Position numbers and translations under genes: made by a program | The notes under the pieces: generated by a model | The model's input: only the letters and a program-made list of their open reading frames with translations | Databases searched by the model: none | What the model was told of the DNA's origin: nothing | Assembly (NCBI GenBank): GCA_035560235.1 | Contig: DATMAG010000093.1 | Coordinates: 83,462-147,461, forward strand | Source: DASRDU01 sp035560235 | GTDB lineage: Bacteria > Acidobacteriota > Blastocatellia > RBC074 | DNA length: 64,000 bases | Reading direction: 5' to 3' | In this document: positions 19,346 to 29,212 of the stretch, piece by piece | How the letters are laid out: every line of letters starts with the position of its first letter | How positions within the stretch are numbered: position 1 is the stretch's first letter

Positions 19346-19605
19346 TACACCAGCCCGCAACTGTTTCGGAGTTTTACCTGCGCGTCAGACACGTTGATCG
19401 TTTCGAGAATCAGCTCGCGCAACTGACGCTTGAGCTGAGTGAGCAGTGGAGTCGCTGAAACAGGCAGGGGATCGTAATCGCCCGTTCTGATCTGACGCAA
19501 CCGGCTGATCGTCTGCGCGATTTCCGCTGCGCGCCCTGATTCGGTTGAAGCAGAAGCAGGAGAGCAGCCTGACACAATAATGATCAGCAGCAGAATGCAG
19601 CGCAT
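19345..19605 (-). CDS. Small predicted lipoprotein
   Basis: 86 residues from ATG 19605, which has GGAGAAAG upstream. The N-terminus MRCILLLIIIVSGCSPAS is a lipoprotein signal with lipobox VSGC. The mature part is helical and charged (AAEIAQTISRLRQIRTGDYDP, then LLTQLKRQLRELILETINVSD). The function is unknown. It is first in the unit with the 77-residue protein and glcD. A large GC hairpin (19680-19750) lies in its upstream region. Confidence 0.6.
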   Translation of the reverse strand: MRCILLLIIIVSGCSPASASTESGRAAEIAQTISRLRQIRTGDYDPLPVSATPLLTQLKRQLRELILETINVSDAQVKLRNSCGLV

Positions 19606-19679
19606 TTCAGCTTCTTTCTCCGCCCCTGCTGAAGTCTGCTCGGCGCGACTGACATTGAGATACAGCATTGCTAAACCAT

Positions 19680-19750
19680 TACAGTCCGCGAGCGTCAGCG
19701 AGCGCCCTGATCCCGCAATGTCAGGCGCTCGCTGACGCTCGCGGACTGTA
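19680..19750. repeat. Long GC-rich inverted repeat (family A hairpin)
   Basis: The arms are 19680-19710 and 19721-19750: about 30 paired bases with a single extra C and a 10-base loop. The core is CCGCGAGCGTCAGCGAGCG. It lies between the divergent lipoprotein and moaA genes. The AGCGTCAGCGA core recurs in the hairpin at 46144-46224 and, in close form (GCGTCAGCGAG), in the degenerate copy at 876-963, so this is a dispersed REP-like element and not a terminator. Confidence 0.85.
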
Positions 19751-19821
19751 CCAATGTTGCGCGCTTCGATTTAGAATAGTTGGTCACAAATTCTGAAAGC
19801 AAGCAGAGCACATTCAGACTT

Positions 19822-20832
19822 ATGAATTCCGAACCTGCGCCCCGCATTCTCAGAGACAGCTATGGCCGCGTCATCCGCGACCTGCGGATTTCGATTACCG
19901 ACCGCTGCAACTTCCGCTGCTTTTACTGCATGCCGCAGGAAGCGATGGAATGGTCGCCAAAGGCTGAAATCCTCAGCTATGAAGAGATCATCACGCTCGC
20001 TGAAATCTTCGTTTCGCTTGGCATAAACAAGCTGCGCGTTACGGGCGGCGAACCGATGGTGCGGCGCGACCTCGAAAGCCTGATCGAGCGGCTCGCGGCG
20101 ATTCCGGGTGTTGCAGACCTGGCGATGACGACGAATGCGCATTTTCTGCGCGGGCGCGCGGCGGGACTGAAACGGGCCGGATTGCAGCGCATCACGATCA
20201 GCCTCGATTCACTGCAGCCGGAACGTTTCGCGCTGCTGACCGGGCGCAATGGTTTGCAACAGGTGCTGGATGGCATTGACGCTGCGACTGAGGCCGGACT
20301 TCATCCGGTCAAGGTCAACAGCGTGGTGATTCGCGGCATCAATGACGATCAGGCCGTTGATTTCGCGGCCTTCGCGCGCAACAAGGGCGTTCACGTCCGG
20401 TTCATCGAATTCATGCCGCTCGACAACGGCAGGGTCTGGCGGCGCGAAATGGTTGTGCCGGGCGAAGAACTCAGGCAGCGGATCAGTGCAGTCTTCCCGC
20501 TCGAACGTGTGCCTTCAACAAATCCAAGCGAGACTGCGCGTCGCTGGCGTTTTGCCGACGGCGCGCCGGGCGAAGTCGGTTTCATCAATCCGGTGACGCA
20601 GCCGTTCTGCGGCCATTGCAGCCGCATTCGTCTGACGGCAGACGGCATGATTCGCACGTGCCTGTTCTCAACGGTCGAACACAACATCAAACGCCTGCTG
20701 CGCGGCGGCGCGACAAGCGAAGAACTGACTGATTTCATCGTGGCGACAGTGGATAAAAAGGAAGACCGCCACCACATCAACGATCCTGAATTCGTGCAGC
20801 CGCTCAGGACTATGTCGTGCATCGGAGGATGA
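19822..20832 (+). CDS. moaA: GTP 3',8-cyclase MoaA (molybdenum cofactor synthesis)
   Basis: A radical-SAM enzyme that converts GTP to 3',8-cyclo-7,8-dihydro-GTP, the first step of molybdopterin synthesis. It has 336 residues from ATG 19822 (an in-frame TTG at 19780 adds a non-conserved leader). The SAM cluster cysteines are Cys29, Cys33 and Cys36 (CNFRCFYC). The second 4Fe-4S cluster uses Cys263, Cys266 and Cys280 (FCGHCSR...RTCLF). The C-terminus ends in the conserved Gly-Gly (MSCIGG), needed for activity. Other Moco genes are not adjacent; a Mog/MoaB homologue lies at 28258-28749. Confidence 0.95.
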   Translation: MNSEPAPRILRDSYGRVIRDLRISITDRCNFRCFYCMPQEAMEWSPKAEILSYEEIITLAEIFVSLGINKLRVTGGEPMVRRDLESLIERLAAIPGVADLAMTTNAHFLRGRAAGLKRAGLQRITISLDSLQPERFALLTGRNGLQQVLDGIDAATEAGLHPVKVNSVVIRGINDDQAVDFAAFARNKGVHVRFIEFMPLDNGRVWRREMVVPGEELRQRISAVFPLERVPSTNPSETARRWRFADGAPGEVGFINPVTQPFCGHCSRIRLTADGMIRTCLFSTVEHNIKRLLRGGATSEELTDFIVATVDKKEDRHHINDPEFVQPLRTMSCIGG

Positions 20833-20910
20833 AGCATCCTCTGCATTCCTGAAGTCTCTGAGTTCAGAACTGCCTGTCACGGTTTGCAGAAATTACGAAA
20901 GGTTTGAGTC

Positions 20911-21558
20911 ATGGCGACAGTAGTTAAAGCGCCTGCGAAAAAACGGCTGAACAACGGCACTGCGCTGAACGGAGCTTCGGGCCTGCGATTGTTCACTGCG
21001 AGCGAGTATCAGCGGCTGGCCGACACTGGCGTGCTTGGCGAAGACGAGCGTATCGAACTGATCGAAGGGAGAATAGTGCAGATGGCGCCAAAGAATGTCA
21101 GTCACGCCATTGCCACGAAACGCGCGAACCGTTGCCTTGCAAGCCTGCTCGGAGATCGCTTAATCATCGGCGTGCAGGATCCGATTCTGCTGAACGATTA
21201 CTCGGAGCCGGAACCTGACATCGTGCTGGTCGCGCCGCCGGATGAACATTATCTCGTTCATCATCCGAAGCCGAAGGATATTTTTCTGGTGCTGGAGATT
21301 GCCGAGAGCAGCCTGGCTTATGACCGCGATGTGAAAGGCCCGCTCTATGCCAGCAACGGCATCATTCAGTACTGCCTGTTGAATCTGAACGACAGAGAGC
21401 TTGAAGATTATCGCCATCCGGGTCGGGACGGGTATCGGAGCAAACAGACATATTCTGAAAACCAGAGCTTCAGCCTGGTCGCTTTCCCGGAAGTTTCGAT
21501 CAGGGTCAGCGACCTGCTGCCGCCGGTTAAGTCAACCGTGAAACAACGCAGAAAATAA
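20911..21558 (+). CDS. Uma2 family (DUF820) restriction-endonuclease-fold protein
   Basis: 215 residues. The Uma2 core has ERIELIEGRIVQMAPK, then SEPEPDIVLVAPP, LVLEIAESSLAYDRDVKGPLYA and GIIQYCLLNL. The PD...E..S/K pattern (Asp in EPDIVLV, Glu in LEIAESS, Lys in DVKGPLYA) is that of a PD-(D/E)XK nuclease fold. The family is widespread in cyanobacteria and acidobacteria and its biological role is unresolved. The ATG has GAAAGG upstream. It lies between moaA and the thiC riboswitch with no evident link to either. Confidence 0.85.
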   Translation: MATVVKAPAKKRLNNGTALNGASGLRLFTASEYQRLADTGVLGEDERIELIEGRIVQMAPKNVSHAIATKRANRCLASLLGDRLIIGVQDPILLNDYSEPEPDIVLVAPPDEHYLVHHPKPKDIFLVLEIAESSLAYDRDVKGPLYASNGIIQYCLLNLNDRELEDYRHPGRDGYRSKQTYSENQSFSLVAFPEVSIRVSDLLPPVKSTVKQRRK

Positions 21559-21567
21559 CCACACTCT

Positions 21568-21727
21568 TTTCAGGGGAGCCGCGCGTGCGGCTGAGAGTCC
21601 TGGAATTGCGGATTGCGGATTGCAGATTGCAGCAAGTAATCAGTTACTCAATCTCAAATCTTCAATCCGAAATCTGAAATCAGGAGACCCTGTGAACCTG
21701 ATGCGGGTAATGCCGCCGGAGGGAGAA
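21568..21727 (+). promoter_or_regulatory. TPP riboswitch with greatly extended P3a arm
   Basis: The thiamine pyrophosphate aptamer is recognised by GGGGAGCC at 21573-21580, P3 stem GCCGC-N4-GCGGC (21578-21591), the invariant CTGAGA (21591-21596), ACCC with GAACCTGATGCGGGTAATGC (about 21687-21715) and closing GGAGGGAG. It precedes thiC by a few bases and is expected to repress it when TPP is bound. Between CTGAGA and ACCC there are about 90 bases instead of the usual few to 25. A short P3a base stem TCCTG (21598-21602) / CAGGA (21681-21685) encloses a 78-base heptad repeat. Confidence 0.92.
21603..21680. repeat. Heptad inverted repeat inserted in the TPP riboswitch P3a arm
   Basis: The left arm has 7-base units ATTGCGG, ATTGCGG, ATTGCAG, ATTGCAG. 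The right arm has AATCTCA, AATCTTC, AATCCGA, AATCTGA. The arms can pair over most positions. The right-arm units resemble those in the cofE-cofD spacer (39683-39733). Confidence 0.8.
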
Positions 21728-21737
21728 AGGAAAAAAC

Positions 21738-23642
<1,905 letters not shown>

Positions 23643-23690
23643 CGGCAAATTGTGCTTGTCTGCTACACTTGAAAGGAAGGAGGTCGTGCG

Positions 23691-23942
23691 ATGACCGAAA
23701 TGATCCTGCAAATGGACGATGAAGTATTGGCAGCGTTACGGCGTTCGCCTGATGAATTCATCCGCGAACTCAAACTGGCAGCGGCGATTCACTGGTACGA
23801 GCGCGGCCAGATCTCACAGGAGAAAGCTGCCGATTTTGCCGGGCTTGATCGCACTGACTTCCTGCTGGAGCTGGCGCGACGTGGTGAGAATGCCTTCGTC
23901 GTGGATTTTGCCGATCTCGAAAAGGAGTTGCAGCGTGGCTGA
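23691..23942 (+). CDS. UPF0175 family protein, probable antitoxin
   Basis: 83 residues. The family pattern is IREL KLAAAIHWYERGQISQ followed by KAADFAGLDRTDFLLELARR, a small helix-turn-helix-like module. Members usually lie before a DUF3368 PIN-like gene, as here. A strong AAGGAGG is 7 bases before the ATG. The stop overlaps the start of the next gene by 8 bases, so the two are co-translated. I infer an antitoxin and autorepressor; no operator is obvious. The gene begins 48 bases after thiC with no terminator between, so it may be read from the thiC promoter. Confidence 0.82.
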   Translation: MTEMILQMDDEVLAALRRSPDEFIRELKLAAAIHWYERGQISQEKAADFAGLDRTDFLLELARRGENAFVVDFADLEKELQRG

Positions 23943-24420
23943 ACGCCCGGCTGTCAATGCTTCGCCGCTGATTTTCCTTTCGCGGGCCGGATTGCTGGAT
24001 TTTCTGCAACTGGCGGCGCCGGAGCTGATTGTTCCGGCAGCAGTTGCCATGGAAATTCAGCGGCGCGGCCCCGCCGACATAACTGCCCTGGCAATCAGCC
24101 GGACTCCCTGGTTATCTGTTGTCGAAACACCTGCCGTGCCACCGCTCATTCAGGCGTGGGGCCTGGGCAAAGGTGAGTCTGCTGTCCTGACGTGGGCCGT
24201 CAGCCATCCGGGGACAGAAGTCATCCTTGATGATCTGGCAGCGCGGCGTTGCGCGGCGACCCTGAGCATTCCTGTCCGCGGGACACTGGGACTGGTGCTG
24301 ATCGCAAAACAACGCGGACTGATTCCTGCTGCCCGCCCGGTGCTGCGGCAACTCAGACAGGCCGGGATGTTTCTTTCTGATCGTGTGATGAATCAGGCGC
24401 TGGCTCTGGTTGGGGAATAA
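23935..24420 (+). CDS. DUF3368 PIN-like protein, probable toxin
   Basis: 161 residues from a GTG at 23935, with AAAGGAG upstream, overlapping the UPF0175 gene. DUF3368 signatures are VNASPLIFLSRAGLLDFL at the N-terminus, GKGESAVLTWA in the middle (acidic residue of the active site) and VILDDLAARR. The last part is GLVLIAKQRGLI and LRQAGMFLS. The first acidic position of a PIN nuclease (usually Asp) is Asn here (NASPLI), which is common in DUF3368. The presumed role is an RNase toxin neutralised by the upstream protein. Confidence 0.82.
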   Translation: MAERPAVNASPLIFLSRAGLLDFLQLAAPELIVPAAVAMEIQRRGPADITALAISRTPWLSVVETPAVPPLIQAWGLGKGESAVLTWAVSHPGTEVILDDLAARRCAATLSIPVRGTLGLVLIAKQRGLIPAARPVLRQLRQAGMFLSDRVMNQALALVGE

Positions 24421-24436
24421 AACAATAAGGCTCACC

Positions 24437-24559
24437 CAGGACGTGCGCGAGTATGCGGCGCAGAAGGCCATTGACGAAGAGGCTGCGCTCGCAGCGGGGA
24501 TGCAGGAGAAGGCTGAAGAGTTCAGGCTGGCGGGCGCGGAGATTTACCTTAAGGCGTGA
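24437..24559 (+). pseudogene. thiC: Orphan thiC 3' fragment (second copy of the direct repeat)
   Basis: This 123-base segment encodes QDVREYAAQKAIDEEAAL... through EEFRLAGAEIYLKA and a TGA stop, in the frame of the thiC C-terminus. Relative to the intact gene the changes are synonymous (GCT/GCC, GGT/GGC) or conservative (Asp to Glu, Arg to Lys, Thr to Ala), as between two functional alleles rather than decay. There is no start codon or ribosome-binding site. It is followed by a strong terminator (24619-24674), where the original thiC terminator would be expected. Confidence 0.88.
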
Positions 24560-24618
24560 ATCCGGGAGTACTCTGCCGGTCTGAAAAAGAAAACGGCTGT
24601 GATAACGGTCAGTTCAGC

Positions 24619-24674
24619 GAGAGCGAATAACGGGAAGTTGAGAACCTTTCCGTTACTCGCTCTTTCTGTTTTTA
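24619..24674 (+). terminator. Rho-independent terminator downstream of the thiC fragment
   Basis: The stem GAGCGAATAACGGGAAGTT / AACCTTTCCGTTACTCGCTC (about 17 pairs, two mismatches) is followed by TTTCTGTTTTT. It is placed to end the thiC/toxin-antitoxin transcript. Confidence 0.8.
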
Positions 24675-24701
24675 CAGGCTGAATCAGCCTCTGGCGCAGA
24701 C

Positions 24702-26432
24702 TCAGATTGTGATCTTCGTCCCGTCAAACTTCGTCAGTGACATTCTGACCTCATCGTTGTAGGTCAGCTTCTGCTCTTCGAGAATGCCGATGGCCACTTC
24801 TTCGCCGAGGCGCAGTGAATTGATGGCGTCTGACCGCCAGTGAATCCCGGCGGCGTTACGGCCAAAGGCGACGTTGGTGGCGACCTTGTTGAGTTCGCCG
24901 AGAATTGTCAGCGGCGGCCCGTCGTAAGGCACGAGCGCGGTGCCGTCGGCATTCGGGATCATCGGGTTTTTGATGGTGTCCGTTTCGTCAAAGAAGGCCT
25001 TGAGGACAGTCACGCAGGCGCCGGCGACTGTGGCGTGGCCCGAGCCGTAGGATGAATGGGTCGGGCTGCCTTCAGCAAAGGCCTGGGGCAGCAGATATGT
25101 CCCGTATCTGGCGTTCACTTCCTCAACGGCGCGTGAGTTGAGCACATCAGGGTGCAGCGGATACCGCGCTGCGCCAGTCCTGGTGTTGTGGACAAGCCCG
25201 CCGTAGGCTTCGGGTCTGAGGCGATGATGGACGAACCATTTCTGATACCAGACAGCCTTGAGCGCGCGCGTCGCCACTTCAGTCACGAGACTCAGAATGT
25301 GCGGCCCGCCGCACTGCGCGAATCCGGCCTGCACCTTTGAATCGTACAGCGGCAGCCCCGGGTCAAGGCGCGTGCCCTGACCGAGCAGAATCAGACAGGC
25401 GTGCAAATAGGCCTGATAGAGCGCATCAATATGCACCCACTCCGTCAGGTCGCGCAGGTTGCGGATGTAGCGCGGCACCGGGTCGTACTGAATATTCCCG
25501 CTCGGGTCAGCCCCGTTCTGGACGGCCAGCCAGTCCTCGTAATTTGTCATGTAGTTGATGTCGGGCAGCACAGTGCGCATCCTCTGCGCCACCGGAACAG
25601 CACCGAACGAGTAATCCAGAATCAGAAACTGCGAGAGCCAGTGTCCGGTCAGATCGCCCGGCGTGAGGCCGCGAAAGATTGTGTTCGGAGTCACCCGCCC
25701 GCCTTCCTTCGGCCCGCGAAAATCCGAGAGGCTCGACAGGTCCTTCGCCGCCACGGCCAGCAGCGGGTGTGTACCGTAATCAGTAAAGCTGATGTCGCGC
25801 GCCAGCGCCATCCAGTACAGCTCAACAGCCTCACCGGCAGCTTCGGCGCTGGCCAGCTGCGGGGCAGGCGGCAGCGTCAGGTGGTGCGAATCCGGGCCTT
25901 CCAGATCCATCGCGAGGCCCGCCTGCGGGCTGGTCAGCTTGCGTCCAAGCCCGAGCGTGATGGCTTCAAAGTCGGCAGGATTCTGCGTCTCTCTGGCTCT
26001 GGCGAGCGTGGCGTAAGCGGCCAGATCCACTTCGCCGAGCTGGTTGTGCGGCAGTCCCTTTGAATAGCTGCCGATCTTGCTGGCGTAACGGTCATCATCA
26101 CCGTTGTTGAGGTGCAGGACGAGCGGTCTGTTGCGAGCCATCTTCGCCGCCTCGACCCGGCACTTGTAGGCTTTCATGTACCGGTTTGAGGCGTAAGAGA
26201 CTGGTTCGGAGTTAAATGGAAAGTTGACATCATCGCAGGTTGTCTTTCTGTTGAAGGGATTCTGGGCAGGAACCGAAGTTCCGGCGATGCCGACGGCGAC
26301 TGTGGCCGCAGTCACAGTGCCCAGAAACCGGCGTCTGCCGTTTGAAGAAAGAGTCTTTTTTGTTTCAGGATCGGCTTGCAAATGAGTATCAGGCAGGTCA
26401 GAAGACCCAGGGGCCAGTGGTTTTCTATTCAC
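24702..26432 (-). CDS. Vanadium-dependent haloperoxidase-like PAP2 superfamily protein, Tat-exported
   Basis: 576 residues. A twin-arginine signal (RRRFLGTVTAATVAVGIAG) predicts folded export. The catalytic region has the haloperoxidase / acid phosphatase pattern: KWFVHHRLRPEAYGG, SSYGSGHATVAGA (Ser-Gly-His) and GRNAAGIHWRSDA, with Arg and His six residues apart as in vanadium chloroperoxidase. These residues bind vanadate or phosphate. Halide use versus phosphatase activity cannot be decided from the sequence. The start is a GTG at 26432, supported by GGAGG upstream. It is convergent with the thiC/toxin-antitoxin unit. Confidence 0.85.
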   Translation of the reverse strand: MNRKPLAPGSSDLPDTHLQADPETKKTLSSNGRRRFLGTVTAATVAVGIAGTSVPAQNPFNRKTTCDDVNFPFNSEPVSYASNRYMKAYKCRVEAAKMARNRPLVLHLNNGDDDRYASKIGSYSKGLPHNQLGEVDLAAYATLARARETQNPADFEAITLGLGRKLTSPQAGLAMDLEGPDSHHLTLPPAPQLASAEAAGEAVELYWMALARDISFTDYGTHPLLAVAAKDLSSLSDFRGPKEGGRVTPNTIFRGLTPGDLTGHWLSQFLILDYSFGAVPVAQRMRTVLPDINYMTNYEDWLAVQNGADPSGNIQYDPVPRYIRNLRDLTEWVHIDALYQAYLHACLILLGQGTRLDPGLPLYDSKVQAGFAQCGGPHILSLVTEVATRALKAVWYQKWFVHHRLRPEAYGGLVHNTRTGAARYPLHPDVLNSRAVEEVNARYGTYLLPQAFAEGSPTHSSYGSGHATVAGACVTVLKAFFDETDTIKNPMIPNADGTALVPYDGPPLTILGELNKVATNVAFGRNAAGIHWRSDAINSLRLGEEVAIGILEEQKLTYNDEVRMSLTKFDGTKITI

Positions 26433-27265
26433 GATTGATACCTCCAGTCCGGCTGTGGTTGTGAGGCAGCCGGGGTATTGTTTCAGTCCGGGGGATTATG
26501 CGCTCAGTGACAGGCAGGCTGGTGGCAACGGAAACGGCAGGGGTCTCTGACAACCAGATCCATTGCGCACGGAGCCGGACATTGCTGATGTCCAGTCGGA
26601 CTGATGCTTATTCCTGCCAGAATGAAATATGTTCAATCAGCAGCCTGTTCCGACTGACCAGAACAGGCCGGATTAGTAAATGGTTCAATGGGGAGTCGAG
26701 CCGGTGGGTGAAGAATACGACAGGCGCAGGAATGAAGGCAATGATTCTTTTCTTCGGCCTGAAAAGCAGAAATCAGACACCTGCAATAAAGGTGGGGTGG
26801 TGGTGGAAGGCTTCAGGGGGATAAGAATGTGAAGGGGATTTTTCTAAAAGGAATGCAGCCGCCGCGCTGCCTCAAGGGCTGAAAATCCTGCTGACTTGCG
26901 AGTGAGACCGTCAGCGGCGATGCTTTTGGGCAGGCTCAAACGGAAAGGGCGCCCGGTGGCCCCGGACTGCCGCCGCTGAACAACCCAAGCTAAACCACGA
27001 CGGCAGCAACCGAACGCCGACTTTCCGCGTTTGATCAAAGCGATTCGCGTGCCGTGCGTTCCGGCTGCCGCCGGATCAGTCTCAACTGCAGGCTTTGTGC
27101 GGAGTTGTTGCCAGTCAGGCCTGGCAGGCGCTGGTTCAAATCGAATGAAACCTGCCATCTTCTGTCACTTTGACCTGCCGCATTGCGTCTTACTGAATGA
27201 TTCGCCGCAGCGGATCCCGCAAATCAGGCCAGCGCGGCGAACAGCGAACCTGCCAGGCAGCGCGT
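26433..27265. other. Long gene-poor intergenic region
   Basis: 833 bases with no convincing coding sequence. Short open frames on both strands lack ribosome-binding sites and family features. I see no tRNA-like or riboswitch-like motif. A small CxxC protein gene lies on its right edge and the Tat protein gene on its left. Confidence 0.5.
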
Positions 27266-27475
27266 TTACGCCTTCTTCTTTGAAGCCTTCAGCGGGTTGA
27301 TCGGACGCGGCGCGCGCGCTTTGGCGAGCGCATCAGCATAAGCCTTGCAATCGTGCGTATCGGCTTTCTCCTTCATCCACTTGTCCACATCAATCGTGTG
27401 ATAGACTGAAGCGAAAACCGGAAAATTATGGTGGCACTTGGGACAGAAAACGTTATACCTCTTGACGGTTGCCAT
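27266..27475 (-). CDS. Small zinc-ribbon-like hypothetical protein
   Basis: 69 residues: MATVKRYNVFCPKCHHNFPV with one CxxC pair, then a helical Lys-rich tail ending in LKASKKKA. GAGGAGAAAG lies 7-8 bases before the ATG, a strong sign that it is a real gene. A second Cys (HDCKAY) and His residues may complete a metal site. I do not recognise the family. Confidence 0.65.
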   Translation of the reverse strand: MATVKRYNVFCPKCHHNFPVFASVYHTIDVDKWMKEKADTHDCKAYADALAKARAPRPINPLKASKKKA

Positions 27476-27727
27476 GGACTTACTTTCTCCTCGGATGATG
27501 AAGTTGAATTAGAGAGCAGAGTCAGGAAGAGCATCTCTTCCGGTCGGGCCATTACACAGGAAGCCTGACCTGCTTCATAAGCAAACCGGTAATTTAGCTG
27601 CTCCAGGCGGCGCGGTCAACCGCAAAGGGCAGCAAAATCGGGCGCGCGGCGCGGCTGGCTTTTGCAACATTCAGTGCTGACCGCTTCAGAAAAATCCGGA
27701 TTACACCCTGAACCGGCAGTTTTCATT

Positions 27728-28171
27728 ATGCAATCAGACAATCGGCACACACGCGTCGGGATGGGCATTCTGGTTATGCGGGCAGGGCGCGTCCTGCTCG
27801 GGCAGCGGCGCGGGTCGCACGGAGCCGGCTGTTACGCCGCGCCCGGAGGCCACCTCGAATTCGGCGAAAGCTTTGCCGAGGCTGCCCGGCGTGAAGTTCG
27901 CGAAGAAACCGGACTGGAAATTACCCGGTTGCGGCTGCTGTCGGTCGGCAATTATCTGTTCGACGGGACACGACATTACGTTGATGTTGATTTCGTGTGC
28001 GAAGCCCCGCACGGCGAGCCGCAGCTTCGTGAGCCGGAAAAATGCGCCGGTTGGGCGTGGTATGAGATTGACCAGCTCCCGGAGCCGCTTTTCATCGTTA
28101 CACAGCGAATGATTGAAAGCCTGCTGTCAGGAATCATTCTGCACAACCCGGATGCAGTTGAACGGCAGTGA
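27728..28171 (+). CDS. Nudix hydrolase, NUDT15-like
   Basis: 147 residues from ATG 27728. The Nudix box is complete (GGHLEFGESFAEAARREVRE then ETGLE), giving the Mg2+-binding REVREE motif. The preceding VGMGILVMRAGRVLLGQRRG and GAGCYAAPGGHLEFGE resemble NUDT15/MTH3-type pyrophosphatases that hydrolyse nucleoside triphosphates including oxidised ones. An in-frame TTG at 27662 would add an unconserved leader. Confidence 0.87.
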   Translation: MQSDNRHTRVGMGILVMRAGRVLLGQRRGSHGAGCYAAPGGHLEFGESFAEAARREVREETGLEITRLRLLSVGNYLFDGTRHYVDVDFVCEAPHGEPQLREPEKCAGWAWYEIDQLPEPLFIVTQRMIESLLSGIILHNPDAVERQ

Positions 28172-28257
28172 TCGCACCGGCCAGGCCGTCTCGTTGAATC
28201 CACGGCTGCGACGAACTACACTCTGCTGACCGGAAGTTTTGAAGGAAGCAGGCGAAG

Positions 28258-28749
28258 ATGAAGCCAGTCACGATCAAAGCCGTCGTCCTGACGATCAGCG
28301 ATTCAGCTGCGCGCGGAGAACGCCAGGATTTGTCAGGGCCTGCGGCAGTCGCTGAACTGCAGAAGCTGAAGGCTGAGATTGTCGTGACTGAAATCCTGCC
28401 GGACGAGCGCGAAAAAATCGCGGCGCATTTGCGCCTTCACGCTGACGCCGGGACAGCGAATCTGATCATCACCACTGGCGGTACCGGGTTCGCCCCGCGG
28501 GATGTGACGCCCGAAGCGACGCGCGAAGTCATCGAACGGGAAGCGCCGGGTCTGGCAGAACTGATGCGCGCCGAAAGTCTGAAGATCACTCCGCTGGCGG
28601 CGCTCTCACGCGCGGTCTGCGGAATCAGAGGCCGGACGCTGATTGTCAATCTGCCGGGCAGCGTGCGCGGCGCACGGGAAAATCTGGCGGCAATTGCGCG
28701 AATCCTCCCACACGCGATAGAGTTGCTGGCAGATTCGTCTGATTCGTAA
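28258..28749 (+). CDS. Mog/MoaB family molybdopterin adenylyltransferase-like protein
   Basis: 163 residues. The MPT-binding motif ITTGGTGFAPRDVTPEA is complete, and the N-terminal AVVLTISDSAARGERQDLSG and C-terminal LIVNLPGSVRGARENL are as in Mog and MoaB. It is expected to adenylylate molybdopterin before metal insertion. GAAGGAAG precedes the ATG. Together with moaA at 19822-20832 it shows that the organism makes Moco, though the genes are about 7.4 kb apart. Confidence 0.88.
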   Translation: MKPVTIKAVVLTISDSAARGERQDLSGPAAVAELQKLKAEIVVTEILPDEREKIAAHLRLHADAGTANLIITTGGTGFAPRDVTPEATREVIEREAPGLAELMRAESLKITPLAALSRAVCGIRGRTLIVNLPGSVRGARENLAAIARILPHAIELLADSSDS

Positions 28750-28824
28750 TCGGCTCTTAATACCTGTTCATTCACCCCGGCAACAGCCGGAAACTCATTA
28801 TCAGGGCGCCTGATTGAAACGGTT

Positions 28825-29133
28825 ATGGGAATGTTGGATAAGGCAGTTCAAAACAACATTGAGGAAGGCAGAAAGTGGTCGGAGCTTGAGATGCGCACCT
28901 ACGCCATTGAGCGCGATGTGACCCTGTCAGGCATCGTCTGGACCGACAGCCCGCAGTCCAGAACATTCATCGTTGAAGTGACCAGCGGGGCCGGAGAACA
29001 TACGATTTCGATCCCCTACGACACACTCGAAAAGTGCGCCGCTGATGCCCACACTCAATATTCGCTGCGCGAGCGTCTGCGCGGCCTGATCGGTGATCTG
29101 GCGCGCATTGAAAAACGCGGACATCTGCGCTGA
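28825..29133 (+). CDS. Hypothetical protein
   Basis: 102 residues, no signal peptide. The N-terminal helix is MGMLDKAVQNNIEEGRKW. A beta-like part follows (TLSGIVWTDSPQSRTFIVEV, then EHTISIPYDTLE), then a charged C-terminal helix (RERLRGLIGDLARIEKRG). I do not recognise it. A clear terminator follows at 29166, so the transcript ends before the next gene. The start could also be ATG 28831. Confidence 0.6.
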   Translation: MGMLDKAVQNNIEEGRKWSELEMRTYAIERDVTLSGIVWTDSPQSRTFIVEVTSGAGEHTISIPYDTLEKCAADAHTQYSLRERLRGLIGDLARIEKRGHLR

Positions 29134-29165
29134 ACCGCTCCGGCAGTGTCAGGTAATGAACCACC

Positions 29166-29202
29166 GGGCAGGGACTGGCTGCTTCCTGCCCCTTATTTTT
29201 TG
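29166..29202 (+). terminator. Rho-independent terminator
   Basis: The stem GGGCAGG (29166-29172) / CCTGCCC (29185-29191) is followed by CTTATTTTTT. It shows that the next coding sequence starts at 29213 and not at the upstream in-frame ATG 29156, which lies before the stem. Confidence 0.82.
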
Positions 29203-29212
29203 CAGTGCCCCG

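Noticed and set aside
19680..19750. Bidirectional terminator between lipoprotein gene and moaA
   Set aside because: The genes on either side diverge from this point and there is no T-run; a dispersed repeat explains it better.
26498..27158. Open frames in the gap after the haloperoxidase-like gene
   Set aside because: No ribosome-binding site, no domain pattern, and frames on both strands overlap as in random high-GC sequence.
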